Source: Marinicauda pacifica
Lineage (GTDB): Bacteria > Pseudomonadota > Alphaproteobacteria > Caulobacterales > Maricaulaceae
DNA: 64,000 nt
NCBI RefSeq assembly: GCF_004793635.1
Contig: NZ_SRXV01000001.1
Location: 1,276,108-1,340,107, forward strand
Direction of reading: 5' to 3'
Positions 55,082 through 63,892 of the stretch are shown here, piece by piece. The notes under the pieces were generated by a model. That model searched no databases and was not told the DNA's origin. It saw nothing but the letters and a program-made list of their open reading frames with translations. Numbering within the stretch: the stretch's first letter is position 1; the number at the start of each line of letters is the position of its first letter. The translations under genes and the position numbers were made by a program.

Positions 55082-56584
55082 ATGGCCTACAAATCACTTC
55101 GGGATTTCATCGAGCAGCTCGAAGCCGACGGCGATCTGGTGCGCGTCACCCGCCCGGTCTCCACCCACCTGGAAATGACCGAGATCCAGCGCCGCCTGCT
55201 GGCCAAAGGTGGCCCGGCGGTCTTGTTCGAGAACCCGGTCCATGAAGATGGCCGCCCGTCGGAAATGCCCGCCCTCGTCAATCTGTTCGGCACGGTGGAG
55301 CGCGTCGCCCGCGCCGTCACGCTGGGCGGCGAACCGCGCCGCACGGCTGCGCAATTGCGCGAGGTCGGCGAGCTTCTCGCCTTCCTGCGCCAGCCCGAGC
55401 CGCCGCGCGGCTTTCGCGATGCGCTCGACATGCTGCCGCTCGCCCGGACTGTGATGAGCATGCGCCCCGCCACGGTGAAGAAGGCCCCCTGTCAGGAGGT
55501 CGTGCTCACCGGCAAGGATATCGATCTGGATCGCCTGCCCATCCAGGGCTGCTGGCCGGGCGAACCCGCCCCGCTCATCACCTGGCCGCTCGTCGTCACC
55601 AAAGGGCCGGGTGACGGCAAGGAAGACGATTTCAATCTCGGCATCTACCGCATGCAGAAGCTGGGCAAGGACCGCACGCTGATGCGCTGGCTGAAACATC
55701 GCGGCGGCGCGCAGCATTACCAGCGCTGGAAGGACAAGAAGCCCGAGCCCCTGCCCGCCGCGGTGGTGCTGGGCGCCGATCCCGGCACCATCCTGGCCGC
55801 CGTGACGCCGGTCCCCGACACGCTCTCCGAATACCAGTTTGCCGGGCTCTTGCGCGGCAAGAAGGCCGAGCTGGTCGACTGCAAGACCGTCCCTCTCAAG
55901 GTCCCGGCAGAGGCCGAGATCGTCCTGGAAGGCCATGTCCTGCTCGACGAGGATGGGCCGGAAGGGCCCTATGGCGACCACACCGGCTATTACAACTCGG
56001 TCGAGCGCTTCCCGGTCTTCCAGATCAGCGCCATCACCATGCGCCGGAACCCGATCTACCTGACGACCTTCACCGGCCGGCCGCCGGACGAGCCGAGCGT
56101 GCTGGGCGAAGCGTTGAACGAGGTCTTCATCCCGCTCATCCAGCAGCAATTTCCCGAGATCGTCGATTTCTGGCTGCCGCCCGAAGGGTGCAGCTACCGC
56201 ATCGCCGTCATCTCCATGAAGAAGGCCTATGCCGGCCACGCCAAGCGCGTGATGCTGGGCGCGTGGTCGTATCTGCGCCAGTTCATGTACACCAAATGGG
56301 TCATCGTCGTGGACGACGACATCGATGCCCGCGACTGGGACGATGTCTGGTGGGCCATCTCCACCCGCATGGATCCGGCGCGCGACTGCACGATGCTGGA
56401 AAACACGCCGATCGACTATCTCGACTTCGCTTCGCCGGTCTCCGGCCTCGGCTCGAAGATCGGCCTGGACGCCACCAACAAGTGGGAGGGCGAGACCAAC
56501 CGCGAATGGGGCGAGAAGCTGGACATGGACGACGCGACGAAGACGGCGGTGGACGCGATGTGGGACGAGCTGGGGCTGGACTAG
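55082..56584 (+). CDS. ubiD: UbiD-family decarboxylase (polyprenyl-hydroxybenzoate decarboxylase)
   Basis: A 500-residue prenylated-FMN-dependent decarboxylase of ubiquinone synthesis. Key parts are [18 protein letters not shown], the prFMN/metal region [25 protein letters not shown], the glutamate/aspartate stretch [18 protein letters not shown] and [19 protein letters not shown]. The cofactor-making partner UbiX is not in the window. The region just before the start (CTGAAAGTCTTCT) has only a weak ribosome site, whereas the good ubiD-like site now precedes the truncated copy at 54238. Confidence 0.95.
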   Translation: MAYKSLRDFIEQLEADGDLVRVTRPVSTHLEMTEIQRRLLAKGGPAVLFENPVHEDGRPSEMPALVNLFGTVERVARAVTLGGEPRRTAAQLREVGELLAFLRQPEPPRGFRDALDMLPLARTVMSMRPATVKKAPCQEVVLTGKDIDLDRLPIQGCWPGEPAPLITWPLVVTKGPGDGKEDDFNLGIYRMQKLGKDRTLMRWLKHRGGAQHYQRWKDKKPEPLPAAVVLGADPGTILAAVTPVPDTLSEYQFAGLLRGKKAELVDCKTVPLKVPAEAEIVLEGHVLLDEDGPEGPYGDHTGYYNSVERFPVFQISAITMRRNPIYLTTFTGRPPDEPSVLGEALNEVFIPLIQQQFPEIVDFWLPPEGCSYRIAVISMKKAYAGHAKRVMLGAWSYLRQFMYTKWVIVVDDDIDARDWDDVWWAISTRMDPARDCTMLENTPIDYLDFASPVSGLGSKIGLDATNKWEGETNREWGEKLDMDDATKTAVDAMWDELGLD

Positions 56585-56752
56585 CGGACAACGCCTGGCC
56601 CCGCCGCACGCATTATTTAGTTATAAAAGCCATTTTCGCGCCCGCTTCTCACCCTTCCTTAAGGCCTTGGGCTCATACCCCCTCACACAACACGACGCGG
56701 ACAAAAAGTCTGCGCATTTCGGCAACGAACACACACGGGGGAGAGGCGCGCG

Positions 56753-57703
56753 GTGAACCAGCACGTCTCCATTATGGCGGGTTCGATCGACAGTCCCGGC
56801 CTGGCAGGTGCACGCCTGTCGGTGCTGATCTGCGAGACGAGCCGCGTACAGCGGCGCATCCTGCGCGAAATCCTGGAGGATGGCGGGTTTACCGTCATCG
56901 AGGCCGGGGGCTCCCAGGAAGCCTTTCACCTGTTGCGCTATAGCGGCTGCGACATCTTCATCACCGGTATCGAGGTCGGCCAGGTCAACGGGCTGGAATT
57001 GTGCTGGCGTTTGAAGGCCGAGGCCGAAACCAGCCATATCCACACCATCGTGATGACCGCGCTGGGCCAGGAGGTCCAGGTGGCCGAAGCGCTCGATGTC
57101 GGCGCGGACGACTTCATCCCCAAGCCGTTCAACCCGGTGGAGATGAAGGCGCGTATCCGCGCCGCGGCCCGCATCGTGCGCCTGCAACGCGATCTTCGCG
57201 GCCAGGCCGAGACCGACTCCCTGACCGGTGCCGCCAACCGGCGCGCCTTCATGCAATCGCTCGAGCGCGCCGTGTTCGAAGCCGACCGCCAGACCCAGCC
57301 GCTCAGCCTGATCATGGCCGATCTCGACCACTTCAAGGCGATCAACGACACGCACGGTCACGCAACCGGCGACCGGGTGCTGGTCCAGTGTGTCTCCGCC
57401 ATGCGCTCGGCGCTGGCGTCGCAGGAGATGCTGGCCCGCCTCGGGGGCGAGGAATTCGGTGTCATTATGCCGCGCTGCTGCCGCGAAGAGGCCGAACAGC
57501 GCGCGGAGTGCCTGCGCAGGGCGACCGAAAGCCTTGTCGTGGAGAACGATGCTGGCGACACGGTGCCGGTCTCGGCCAGTCTCGGCGTGACCGTGCTCAT
57601 GCCGCAGGAATACATGGCCACCCCCGACGAGCTGCTCTCGCGCGCCGACAGCGCGCTCTATCGCGCCAAGGCCTCGGGCCGCAACCGCATCGCCTTCGGC
57701 TAG
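56753..57703 (+). CDS. GGDEF diguanylate cyclase with degenerate receiver domain
   Basis: A 316-residue PleD/response-regulator-like protein. The N-terminal receiver (about 22-140) keeps the Thr and Lys positions (VMTAL, IPKPFNP), but the phosphoacceptor site reads CDIFITGIEV with Gly at position 72, and the acidic pair is CETS, so it is not a normal phospho-receiver. The GGDEF domain is intact (ADLDHFKAIND, LARLGGEEFGV). The RxxD product-inhibition site upstream of GGEEF is missing (ASQEM). It starts with GTG after GGGGGAGAGG. Activity is expected but control by phosphorylation is not. Confidence 0.88.
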   Translation: MNQHVSIMAGSIDSPGLAGARLSVLICETSRVQRRILREILEDGGFTVIEAGGSQEAFHLLRYSGCDIFITGIEVGQVNGLELCWRLKAEAETSHIHTIVMTALGQEVQVAEALDVGADDFIPKPFNPVEMKARIRAAARIVRLQRDLRGQAETDSLTGAANRRAFMQSLERAVFEADRQTQPLSLIMADLDHFKAINDTHGHATGDRVLVQCVSAMRSALASQEMLARLGGEEFGVIMPRCCREEAEQRAECLRRATESLVVENDAGDTVPVSASLGVTVLMPQEYMATPDELLSRADSALYRAKASGRNRIAFG

Positions 57704-57811
57704 GCAAGCGCGCACCCTGCGCGCATGTGCCCGGCCCGCTTGCCTTGACGCGGCCGGGCACTCGGCGGAACACTCGCGGCTGCAACTTCCTGGAACGGCA
57801 CCCGCCCCGCC

Positions 57812-59170
57812 ATGACCCCCGACGTCAAGCGCATTCACTACCGCAGCCTGGTTTCGCGTGCGGAAAGCTGGCTCAGATCCCGGCTCTGGGCCCAGGTCCT
57901 GGCCGGCCTCGTGGCCGGCGTCGCCGTCGGCATGGCGCTCGGTCCCGATACCGGGCTGATCGATCCGGCTCTGGCCGACACGATCGGGCGCTGGCTTGCC
58001 CTGCCCGGTCAGCTTTTCCTCTCCCTCATCAAGATGGTCCTGATGCCGCTGGTGGCGTCCTCGATCATCCTGGGTCTGGCCGCCGGCGCGTCCGATCCGG
58101 CCAAGCTTCGGCGGGTGGGCGGACGGTTTGCCGTCTTCGTGGGCGCAACCACTGTCTTCGCCGCGGTGCTTGGCGCGGGGCTGGCCCTCCTCCTGCGCCC
58201 CGGCGCGCTGGTCAATCTCAGCCCCGTTCCGGTGCCCCGGCTCAAGCCGGATGCAGTCTCCGCCCCGGCTTCACCCGTCGACCGGTTCGGCGAGATCGGG
58301 GCCGAAGTGCCCGATCTGCTCGTCTCGCTGGTCCCGGAAAACCCGCTCGCCGCGGCGGTCGGCAATGAAATGCTCGCCATCGTCGTGTTCTCGATCTTCG
58401 TCGGCATCGCCTACGTGGCCAGCTCCAGCAAGGACAAGCTCGCGCCCTTGATGGGAATGCTCGAAGCGCTGCTCGAAGTCTCCATGACCGTGGTCAAATG
58501 GGCGATGTACCTGACGCCCTACGCCGTCTTCGGCCTCACCGCTCAGCTCCTGGCCCGTCTGGGCGTGCAGTCGCTCGCCGCTCTCGGCGCCTACGTGGCA
58601 ACCGTCCTGATCGGACTGGCCATCCTGCTCGCCCTCTACATCACCCTCGCGGCGGTTTTCGGGAAGATTTCCCCGATGCGCTTCCAGCGCGCGGTGGGCG
58701 AAGTGCAACTGCTCGCCTTTTCCACCTCCTCCTCGGCGGCTGTGATGCCGCTGTCGATCGAGACCGCGGTGGAGAAGCTTCGCGTGCCCTCCTCGGTGGC
58801 CAGCTTTCTCATCCCGCTGGCCGCCACCGTGAACATGGCCGGCACCGCGCTCTACCAGGCGTGCGCCGTCGTCTTCGTGGCCCAGGTCGCCGGTGTGCCG
58901 CTCGCCATCCCCGAGATCGCCTTCATCGTCGTCACGCTCGTGGCGGCCTCGATCGGCGCACCCGGGGCTCCCGGGGTCTCCATCGCGATCCTGTCCAGCC
59001 TGATCGTGAGCTTCGGCATTCCCGAATACGGCCTCGTCTTCGTGCTGGGTGTCGATCGCTTCCTGGACATGGCGCGCACCGCCGTGAACGTCACCGGCGA
59101 CCTGACCGCCGCGCGCATCCTGACCCGCGACGGCGAGGAAGTTGGCGCAGAAGAAGCGCGCCATTCCTGA
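57812..59170 (+). CDS. Dicarboxylate/amino acid:cation symporter
   Basis: A 452-residue DAACS-family transporter (DctA/GltP-like). The family motifs are AFSTSSSAAVMPLS (serine-rich hairpin), VNMAGTALYQ in helix 7 (usual NMDGT with Asp replaced by Ala), GAPGAPG and DRFLDMARTAVNVTGD in helix 8. The NMDGT to NMAGT change alters a residue that binds cation in well-studied members. Substrate is C4-dicarboxylate or amino acid, not decided. A long hydrophilic N-terminus precedes helix 1. Confidence 0.9.
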   Translation: MTPDVKRIHYRSLVSRAESWLRSRLWAQVLAGLVAGVAVGMALGPDTGLIDPALADTIGRWLALPGQLFLSLIKMVLMPLVASSIILGLAAGASDPAKLRRVGGRFAVFVGATTVFAAVLGAGLALLLRPGALVNLSPVPVPRLKPDAVSAPASPVDRFGEIGAEVPDLLVSLVPENPLAAAVGNEMLAIVVFSIFVGIAYVASSSKDKLAPLMGMLEALLEVSMTVVKWAMYLTPYAVFGLTAQLLARLGVQSLAALGAYVATVLIGLAILLALYITLAAVFGKISPMRFQRAVGEVQLLAFSTSSSAAVMPLSIETAVEKLRVPSSVASFLIPLAATVNMAGTALYQACAVVFVAQVAGVPLAIPEIAFIVVTLVAASIGAPGAPGVSIAILSSLIVSFGIPEYGLVFVLGVDRFLDMARTAVNVTGDLTAARILTRDGEEVGAEEARHS

Positions 59171-59247
59171 CCCGGGCGTTAAGCGCGCATTTACCGCCTG
59201 GCCAACTTGCGCGTGCAAGTCCCCAAGCGGCCGGGCATGGTCAGTTC

Positions 59248-59574
59248 ATGAACGCGAGCTTCGCCTCCGGCCTTTCGGCCTACCAGGGTGCCGCAGTCCG
59301 GTTGAACCGGGCGGCGGACAAGCTCACCAGCGTCATGACGAACGAAACCAGACAGTCGGATACTCCGGCCAATACTCCTCAGAGTGCCACCAACACCCCT
59401 GGCGCGTCTGCTGCTTCTGCCCCCACCCCCATCCCAGGCAGCAGGCGCGCCCCTTCTTCCATTCCCGAGGCGATGGTCGACATCATCAAGGCCACGCACG
59501 CTGCCAAACTCGCCTCGACCTCGATCCGCGCCGCCGACGACATGATCGGCGAAGTGCTCGACCTTACCGCCTGA
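59248..59574 (+). CDS. Small flagellar rod/hook-like protein
   Basis: A 108-residue protein whose ends resemble axial flagellar proteins: N-terminal FASGLSAYQGAAVRLNRAADKLTSVMTN and C-terminal MVDIIKATHAAKLASTSIRAADDMIGEVLDL (compare the ...FEANVKVFQTADEMLGTLLD end of rod and hook proteins). A Thr/Pro/Ala-rich stretch separates them. It could be a mini FlgC/FlgE-like protein or an unrelated coincidence. No other flagellar gene is in the window. The ATG follows the symporter by 77 bp. Confidence 0.55.
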   Translation: MNASFASGLSAYQGAAVRLNRAADKLTSVMTNETRQSDTPANTPQSATNTPGASAASAPTPIPGSRRAPSSIPEAMVDIIKATHAAKLASTSIRAADDMIGEVLDLTA

Positions 59575-59581
59575 CACAAGG

Positions 59582-60787
59582 TCAGCGCAGGAAGGGCTGG
59601 GCCTCGCGATAGCTCAGGGACCGCCAGGCCCATTCAGCCGGCCCGAAGCGGAAGACTTTCAGCCAGACGGTCGAGATCGCGAGCTGGGCCACCCAGACCG
59701 CCAGCACGATGGCGGCCTGTCCGCTACGTTCCACCGTCCCGAACCATCCAAGCCCCGGCGGTCCGACGAAGAGGAAGGTCATCACCAGCGTCTGTGTCAG
59801 ATAGTTGGTGAAGGCCATCCGCCCGGCGCTGGCGAACGGCAGGCGCACCCAGCGCAGAAGGGCGGGCTTGGCCAGCAGCATGACGATCGAGGCATAGCCA
59901 AACGCGGTCGCCAGGCTCGCGCCATAATTGACCGCCGTCGCCACCCACTGGAATTCGGGCGCGAAGCCGGACGCCAGGTTCGCGTTGGCGGTGACCCATT
60001 CCGCCGAGACGCCCGCCCCCACTGCGATGACGCCAATCGCCGCATAGACGCTGGCGCGCCATTGCGCGGTGAGGAAGCCGGTCTTGTACAGCGCCATCCC
60101 GATCCACATCACGCCCAGCAGGCGCCCGGCGAAGAGCGTGATCTGGCCGATCAGCGCAAAGCCCTCGCCGGCCGCGTTATAGGCCCGGCTCTGCAGGAAT
60201 CCCGACTGGTAGGCGCCGACCCAGCGCTCCAGCCACTCCTGGGTGGGATGCGCGGCCAGCTTGGCGGGCTCTCCTGCGCCGGGCATCGAGCCTTCCGCCC
60301 AGACTGCGCCCACCATCAGCAGCCCGCTGAACGCGATCGCGACAAGACCCCAGACCACCAGCCTGGCCGGGCTCCACCGGCGCGCCAGCACGACCACGAA
60401 TCCAGCCAGCGCGTAGGGCACCAGGATATCGCCGAACCAGAACACGAAGCCGTGCACCAGGCCGATCGCCAGCAGCCAGAGCATCCTGCGGCGGTGAAGC
60501 GCGGTGGGCGCCTGCGCGTCCTCGCCGACCATCAGCACGATCCCCGCTCCGAACAGGGCGGAGAATAATGTGATGAATTTCAGTTCGAAGAAGACCTGCG
60601 TGATCCACCAGACGCGGCCATTCGCGCCGCTCATGTCCATGTGGGCCGGCGGATACTCGAACGTGCCCCAATACATGGCGAACGCCTGGATATTGACCAT
60701 CAGGATGCCCAGCACGGCGATGCCGCGCAGCATGTCGATGCTTTCGAACCGGTCGCTGGCGCGAACCGGCATAAGGGTCGTGCTCAT
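59582..60787 (-). CDS. DUF418-domain membrane protein
   Basis: A 401-residue polytopic protein with the DUF418 pattern: RFESIDMLRGIAVLGILMVNIQAF at the start, FSALFGAGIVLM, and the C-terminal DUF418 domain GRMAFTNYLTQTLVMTFLFVGPPGLGWFG with the usual small, polar motif. About ten helices. The family is thought to act in transport or acyl transfer, but there is no established activity. It faces the small flagellar-like gene 7 bp away. Confidence 0.87.
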   Translation of the reverse strand: MSTTLMPVRASDRFESIDMLRGIAVLGILMVNIQAFAMYWGTFEYPPAHMDMSGANGRVWWITQVFFELKFITLFSALFGAGIVLMVGEDAQAPTALHRRRMLWLLAIGLVHGFVFWFGDILVPYALAGFVVVLARRWSPARLVVWGLVAIAFSGLLMVGAVWAEGSMPGAGEPAKLAAHPTQEWLERWVGAYQSGFLQSRAYNAAGEGFALIGQITLFAGRLLGVMWIGMALYKTGFLTAQWRASVYAAIGVIAVGAGVSAEWVTANANLASGFAPEFQWVATAVNYGASLATAFGYASIVMLLAKPALLRWVRLPFASAGRMAFTNYLTQTLVMTFLFVGPPGLGWFGTVERSGQAAIVLAVWVAQLAISTVWLKVFRFGPAEWAWRSLSYREAQPFLR

Positions 60788-60963
60788 GAATTATCCCCCT
60801 GCCCTGGCGCTCACAGCTTACCGCCGGGCGAGGCGCGGGCTCAAGGCGAACCGGAGCGCCCGGCGTTCAACCTTACTAATATTTTATATTCCATATGCCG
60901 CATTAGCCTTGTGCAGCACGCACGGCGGGCGCATAAGCGGGACACTTGACGGGAGCCGGAAGC

Positions 60964-61227
60964 GTGCTGGGTTTACTGATCAACATCTTGCACCTTGTGC
61001 TGGCCAGCGCCTTGTCGCTGATCAGCATCGATTACGAGCGTGACGCAGGCTGCGATCCGGTGCGGTTCGAAACCGTCGCCTATTACCCGGCGGCCGAGAC
61101 ACCCGTGACCGGCACGGTCAGCTTCGTGACCCCGCCCGCTCCGCCTGCACCCGGACAGTTGCGCGCCGCAACGGGCTGCGGCGGCGCCGACTCGATCTCG
61201 CGTCCTCAGCTCGGCTTCCCGATCTAA
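60964..61227 (+). CDS. Hypothetical small exported or membrane protein
   Basis: An 87-residue protein with an N-terminal hydrophobic segment ([21 protein letters not shown]), then DYERDAGCDPVRFETVAYYPAAE, a proline-rich stretch and a C-terminal GCGG. It may be a secreted or single-helix protein. The GTG at 60964 has GGGAG eight bases upstream and is preferred to a TTG at 60946. No family recognised. It stands alone between DUF418 and the coiled-coil gene. Confidence 0.5.
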   Translation: MLGLLINILHLVLASALSLISIDYERDAGCDPVRFETVAYYPAAETPVTGTVSFVTPPAPPAPGQLRAATGCGGADSISRPQLGFPI

Positions 61228-61358
61228 ACGCTTCAAAATCCGGTAAAAAGCGCGTAGAGATGACTCCCCCTGCGAAAGCGGGAAGTCAGGGGCTTACCGG
61301 TCTGTCATAATGTTCGGGGCCGGACAAAAGACCTTTCGGCGCGAACGGGCAGGACGCG

Positions 61359-63395
61359 ATGAGCGCAGACGATCTCTCCAGAACCGACGAGAAGACCGTG
61401 TCTCGCGACGACGCGGCAGACGCGACACGCACGCCTGCGCGTTACGCGGAGTCGCGCGGCGCGCTTGAGACGTCTCGCGAGTCGCGCGCTTTGACAGCCG
61501 CCGAAATGCCGCCCCGGCGTTCGGGCGTTTCCGCCCTGTTTACCGGCTTCACCCTCTCGCTTCTCTGGCTGGGCGGGTCGGCTGCCTATCTTGCCGGATA
61601 CATGGTCGACGGCCTGCTGGACCTGTCCCCGGCCCAGCTCACCGGCCTGGCCATGTTTGCCGCCGCGCCGGCGGCCCTGTTTGCCCTGGCCGGTCTTCTC
61701 GGCCGCGAAGTGATCCGGGCCTCCAGCCGGGCTGAACGCGTGGAAGCCAGCCTGACCCGCCTTGCCATGCCCGCCGACAGCACCGAGACCGAGGTGCGCA
61801 GCCTGGCCGACGCGATCAGCGGCGAAATCGACCGCGTCAACGTCTCCATGGAAAGCGCCCTGGCCCGCCTCGCCGCGATGGAGGAAGTCATTTCCCATCA
61901 CGCCGACACGCTGGAAAACACGTCGGGCGATGCGCGCACCCGGGTCGAGGAGCTGGTCAAGCATTTGCGCAAGGAGCGCGAGCGCCTGTCTGAAGTCTCC
62001 GACGGGCTGGACGACAAGGCGGCCCTGATTGCCGCCGCCATCCAGGACCATTCCAAGATGGTGGCCGCCGCGGCCGAGCTCGCCGAATCGCGCGCCAATG
62101 AGGGCGAGCGCCGGATCCGCGAAGGCGCCGAGCGCCTGTCCGCTGCCGGCGAGAAGGCCGAAGAGGCCGGCGAGCGCGTGGCGCTGACGCTGGATGCGCG
62201 TTCGGGCGAGCTGCGCGACTTTGCCGACACGCTCAAGACGCGGACCGAAGGTCTGGAAGCCGCCTATGTGAAACATCGCGATCGCCTGAAGACTGCCGGC
62301 GAGACGCTGCGCGACGAGCAGGAGAAGATCGCCGCCGCGCTCGACTTCCACAAGGCCGAGCTGGAAACCATGTCAAAGGCCGCGCGCAGCGGGGCCGATA
62401 CGCTCAAGTCCAGTGCCGAGGACTCCGGGAAGATCTTCCTCGAGGCGGTCGACACCGCCATTTCCCGCGCCCGCGAGCTTGGCCGCACCGTGAACGACGA
62501 GGCGCGCGATGCCGCCGAGGCACACGAGGACGCGCTCGAGCGCCTGAAGGAAGCCGCTCAGGCGGCGCGCCAGGCTGCCGACGAGAGCGCGCGCAACTTC
62601 CACGCCCAGGCCGACGCGGCGCAGGCCTCGCTCGAACGCGTTAGTGAGTCCGGGTTCGAGGCAGCGCGCCGGGCCGACGAAGCCTTCCAGGCGCGCATGC
62701 GCGAAGCGGAAAAGCTGACGATGCGCGCCGGCGAGGCCGCGGACACCGCCTCGGAAAAGGTACGCGAACAACTCAAATCCACGCTGGAAGCGGCGACCGA
62801 GGAAAGCCGGCGGATCGAATCCCTGCTCCACCGCATGCGGTCCGGGCTGGAGGAGGCGCCGGCCTCGGCCCGCTCTGCGGCCGCAGAGATCGAGCGCGTG
62901 CTTGAGGAGGGCCTGACCGGTCTTCGCCGCACGGCCGAAGAAGCCACCGAGAATGCTCGTGAGGTCGACTCCCTCTTCCAGGCCCGCATCCGGCAGAATT
63001 ACGAATTGCTCTCCGACTTCATGCTGCGCATGGGTTCTGTCGCAGGCGGGCGCAAGCCCATCGATATCGGCGTGAACGAAGTCCCCGATCCGCTGACCGC
63101 CGGCGGACGCCGCAAGCGGAGCGAGCCGCTCGAAACGCGCGCCGAGGATCGGGTGCAAGAAGAACGCGAGGAAACCGGCCCTGCCCCCTCCAGCGTCGAC
63201 ACGCGCCGCGAGGAGACCGAGGCCGAACCGGCCGGGGAAGACAACTGGACACCGTCCGAAGCGCGCAAGAGCGAGGGCAGCTGGCGCTGGAAAGACCTCC
63301 TCGCCAACATGAACAGCGAAGACGACGCCGGCGACGCGCCCGACGAGAGCTCCGACCGCGACAGCTCCAGCTCGCGCCGCCACCGCCGCCGCTAG
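61359..63395 (+). CDS. Membrane-anchored coiled-coil protein, TipN-like
   Basis: A 678-residue protein. A charged N-terminus is followed by two membrane helices (about 55-83 FTGFTLSLLWLGGSAAYLAGY and 92-118 GLAMFAAAPAALFALAGLL), then ~430 residues of almost continuous coiled coil (EVRSLADAISGEIDRV, LVKHLRKERERLSEV, REQLKSTLEAATEESR) and a charged, Arg/Ser-rich tail. This architecture matches the Caulobacter polarity factor TipN, which marks the new pole. The assignment is by layout, not by a long sequence match. AGGAC precedes the ATG. Confidence 0.6.
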   Translation: MSADDLSRTDEKTVSRDDAADATRTPARYAESRGALETSRESRALTAAEMPPRRSGVSALFTGFTLSLLWLGGSAAYLAGYMVDGLLDLSPAQLTGLAMFAAAPAALFALAGLLGREVIRASSRAERVEASLTRLAMPADSTETEVRSLADAISGEIDRVNVSMESALARLAAMEEVISHHADTLENTSGDARTRVEELVKHLRKERERLSEVSDGLDDKAALIAAAIQDHSKMVAAAAELAESRANEGERRIREGAERLSAAGEKAEEAGERVALTLDARSGELRDFADTLKTRTEGLEAAYVKHRDRLKTAGETLRDEQEKIAAALDFHKAELETMSKAARSGADTLKSSAEDSGKIFLEAVDTAISRARELGRTVNDEARDAAEAHEDALERLKEAAQAARQAADESARNFHAQADAAQASLERVSESGFEAARRADEAFQARMREAEKLTMRAGEAADTASEKVREQLKSTLEAATEESRRIESLLHRMRSGLEEAPASARSAAAEIERVLEEGLTGLRRTAEEATENAREVDSLFQARIRQNYELLSDFMLRMGSVAGGRKPIDIGVNEVPDPLTAGGRRKRSEPLETRAEDRVQEEREETGPAPSSVDTRREETEAEPAGEDNWTPSEARKSEGSWRWKDLLANMNSEDDAGDAPDESSDRDSSSSRRHRRR

Positions 63396-63489
63396 GCGGG
63401 TCCTTTCGTCTTCCGTCTGAGGACGGCATAGACTCCACACTGAAACCCCGGACGCAGCAGGCGCGCCGGGCCTCAGGCAGCCAGGGTTA

Positions 63490-63892
63490 TCTCTCCTTCC
63501 TGACGAAAGTCAGGACCCAGGAGAGGACGGGGCGCCCTCGTCAAATGACGGTATTCCAAGCTCTCTGGGTCCCGGATCAAGTCCGGGATGACGAAGCCTT
63601 TAAAGTTTTGAAATAAAACAACCTTCGTCATTCCGGGCGAGTGAAACGAGACCCGGAACCCAGAGCGGACAGGGCGCCGTCATCCGATGACACCATTCCA
63701 AGCTCTCTGGGTCCCGGATCAAGTCCGGGGTGACGCTGATTTATCCCTTTGAATTTAAATAACTTGTCTCAACTCTTGACCCCACCCATTTCCCTCATGC
63801 TGAGGTGCGAGCAAAGCGAGCCTCGAAGCATCGGAAGGCAAGTGCCGTCCCCTCCTTCGTCATTCCAGGCGAGCAAAGCGAGACCCGGCAAC
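63490..63892. repeat. Second cluster of dispersed palindromic repeats
   Basis: No gene is visible in this ~400-bp stretch. It repeats the type 2 unit at 63492-63525, 63543-63597, 63625-63667, 63674-63736 and 63857-63892, and a type 1 unit at 63791-63834. A 35-bp stretch is repeated perfectly at 63553-63587 and 63695-63729. The last unit is interrupted near 63888 by the IS110 element. Confidence 0.78.
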
